Of a stretch of DNA of 64,000 bases, positions 62,505-64,000 are shown piece by piece. Source of the stretch: Bacillus sp. F19 (GTDB taxonomy: Bacteria; Bacillota; Bacilli; Bacillales; Bacillaceae); contig CP085710.1 of assembly GCA_023823795.1 (NCBI GenBank), forward strand, positions 2,382,001 through 2,446,000, written 5' to 3'. The first letter of the stretch is position 1, and the number at the start of each line of letters is the position of its first letter. The notes beneath the pieces were generated by a model. That model ran no database searches and was not told where the DNA came from. It worked only from the letters and a program-made list of their open reading frames with translations. Made by a program: the position numbers and the translations under genes.

Positions 62505-63923
62505 ATGTATATCAATGGTGAATGGTTGAGAACGGATCAGGTATTTGAAGTGAATAACCCGGCTACAGGGGAAAAGGTGGATACCGTTTATTTTGCCGGT
62601 GAAGAAGAGACGAATTGGGCGATTCAGGCCGCAGAGAATGCGTTTCCACAATGGGCCGCATTCACAGCAGAACAGCGCAGTTCCTATTTATGGCGGATTG
62701 TCGAGAAACTTCGGGAAAAGAAGGAAGAAATGGCTCAAATCATTACAAAAGAAATGGGGAAAACAATTCATCATGCCAGGCAAGAGGTAGCTTCGACCGT
62801 GGCTTTCTTTCAATGGTATGCCGAAGAGGCACGCAGAATTTACGGAGAAATCATTCCTCCATCTGCAGCCAACAAACGCCTTCAGGTGATTCGTCAACCT
62901 GTCGGTGTTGTAGGGGCCATTACTCCTTGGAATTTTCCGTTGTCCATGGCAGCCAGAAAGTTGGGGCCAGCCCTAGCTACCGGGTGTACAGTAATACTGA
63001 AGCCTTCGAAAGAAGCTCCGTTGTCTTCAGTTGCGTTATTTAAAATCTTTGATGAAATTGGTATGCCGAAAGGAGTGGCTAATCTCGTCATCGGGCAATC
63101 TGGTCCTATAGCCAACACGCTCATGAACAGCAAAATCGTAAAGAAAATTTCCTTTACTGGTTCAACGGAAGTGGGGAAAGTTCTCATTGCCCAGTCTGCA
63201 CAAACCGTTAAGCGTGTATCGATGGAATTAGGGGGCCATGCTCCTTTTATCGTTTTTAATGATGCTGACATCGACTTGGCTGTTGAAGGCTTAGTGGGAA
63301 GTAAATTTGGTTCAAATGGCCAACAATGCGTTTGCCCGAATCGGGTTTATGTGCAGGAAGGAATTTATTCGGAATTTGCCGAAAAGTTGAAAGGGAAAGT
63401 CCAAAACATCAAAGTAGGTAACGGACTGGATGAACAAAATGAAATGGGGCCATTAGTATATGAAGAAGCCATTGGAAAGGTACAAGAGCAAGTTGATGAT
63501 GCCGTTCGCCTCGGAGCTTGTGTACTTAACGGTGGCAAAAGGCTGTCGGGTGGAAGCTACTCCAATGGATATTTTTATGCCCCAACTGTTTTGGCGGATG
63601 TTACGGATAATATGCTGATTACCAGGGAAGAAACGTTCGGACCCGTCATTCCACTCCTAAGGTTCCGCAGTGAGGAAGAAGTGATCGAAAGAGCGAATAA
63701 CATTGAATATGGACTTGCCTCTTATTTTTATACGAAAGATCTTTCCCGCATGTATCGCGTTTCTGAAAAACTTGATTATGGCATGGTCGGAGTGAATGAT
63801 GCTATTCCCTTTGCAGTCCAAGCGCCATTTGGCGGTGTAAAAGAAAGCGGGTTAGGTCGAGAAGGCGGAAAGTATGGCTTAGATGACTATTTAGACACAA
63901 AAATGATTTCCGTACAGATTTAA
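62505..63923 (+). CDS. NAD(P)-dependent aldehyde dehydrogenase, succinate-semialdehyde dehydrogenase-like
   Basis: 472 aa. Visible are PWNFPLSMAARKLGPALATG (NAD-binding region), SFTGSTEVGK, the general base Glu241 in MELGGHAP and catalytic Cys275 in GQQCVCPNR. The second Cys, two residues later, resembles the redox pair of GabD enzymes. AGGGAG is 8 bases before the ATG at 62505; an ATG at 62502 is equally possible. It would oxidise the semialdehyde made by the alcohol dehydrogenase to an acid. It is separated from the BVMO gene by a decayed synthetase. Confidence 0.9.
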   Translation: MYINGEWLRTDQVFEVNNPATGEKVDTVYFAGEEETNWAIQAAENAFPQWAAFTAEQRSSYLWRIVEKLREKKEEMAQIITKEMGKTIHHARQEVASTVAFFQWYAEEARRIYGEIIPPSAANKRLQVIRQPVGVVGAITPWNFPLSMAARKLGPALATGCTVILKPSKEAPLSSVALFKIFDEIGMPKGVANLVIGQSGPIANTLMNSKIVKKISFTGSTEVGKVLIAQSAQTVKRVSMELGGHAPFIVFNDADIDLAVEGLVGSKFGSNGQQCVCPNRVYVQEGIYSEFAEKLKGKVQNIKVGNGLDEQNEMGPLVYEEAIGKVQEQVDDAVRLGACVLNGGKRLSGGSYSNGYFYAPTVLADVTDNMLITREETFGPVIPLLRFRSEEEVIERANNIEYGLASYFYTKDLSRMYRVSEKLDYGMVGVNDAIPFAVQAPFGGVKESGLGREGGKYGLDDYLDTKMISVQI

Positions 63924-64000
63924 TGGATTATCGATACATTTAAATTTCGTTTTGCCTAATTAATGGGAGTGGAAAGCCAATTGCCGTTTGTTTTTGATAC

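Noticed and set aside
63981-64000. Possible TTG start of a next gene at the right edge
   Set aside because: GGGAGTGG lies nine bases upstream, but only six codons are visible, too few to support a call.
1-64000. CRISPR arrays, tRNA, rRNA and replication origins
   Set aside because: Looked for regularly spaced repeats, cloverleaf-like sequences with CCA ends and iteron clusters; none was seen.

Overview
The window looks like a chromosomal segment of a low-GC, spore-forming Bacillaceae (Bacillus, Peribacillus or Neobacillus type). The AT-rich base composition, strong AGGAGG-type ribosome sites, U-tailed intrinsic terminators, a catabolite-response element, SinI-family antirepressors, DUF1657 and DUF421 sporulation-associated families and an IS231-like element all point there. 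The exact genus cannot be fixed from the sequence. Much of the window is accessory DNA: three catabolic islands separated by stretches full of decayed genes and mobile-element relics.

Layout: (1) 1-5.6 kb, a ketone-body locus: a divergent TetR regulator, CoA-transferase A and B, 3-hydroxybutyrate dehydrogenase, thiolase and an MFS transporter, closed by a very strong hairpin. (2) 5.7-13.2 kb, small and orphan genes: a recombinase scar, a VOC protein, a membrane protein, a PQQ-type dehydrogenase-like protein, a SinI protein and a weaker SinI-like one, DUF1657, a frameshifted DUF421 gene and small unknown proteins. (3) 13.5-20.1 kb, a secreted unknown protein, an SDR plus FAD-monooxygenase pair with a TetR regulator, then an IS3 remnant fused to a Tn3 remnant. 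(4) 20.8-53.8 kb, a large glycan-use island. It has secreted modular enzymes (a DUF4855 protein, GH20 hexosaminidase, GH92 mannosidase, an EEP phosphatase-like protein), four Gfo/Idh/MocA oxidoreductases, three xylose-isomerase-like TIM-barrel proteins, RpiR and GntR regulators, an ABC sugar importer without its own ATPase, YesL, NanE and a ROK kinase. (5) 42.7-48.8 kb, inside that island, a graveyard of recombinase, resolvase, nucleotidyltransferase and modular secreted-protein fragments plus a frameshifted repeat protein. (6) 54.1-56.5 kb, an IS231-like element and a GNAT acetyltransferase. (7) 57.2-64 kb, a LuxR-type regulator divergent from an iron alcohol dehydrogenase, alpha/beta hydrolase, Baeyer-Villiger monooxygenase and aldehyde dehydrogenase.

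How the parts work together: the first island turns 3-hydroxybutyrate into acetyl-CoA. In the glycan island, extracellular hexosaminidase and mannosidase would trim N-acetylhexosamine- and mannose-containing glycans. The ABC importer takes up products, NanE and ROK feed N-acetylmannosamine into amino-sugar metabolism, and the oxidoreductase and TIM-barrel set suggests an oxidative (3-keto-sugar or inositol-like) branch. Two transcription units of this island share an almost identical promoter region. The last island reads as a ketone-to-lactone-to-hydroxyacid-to-diacid (or methyl-ketone) pathway.
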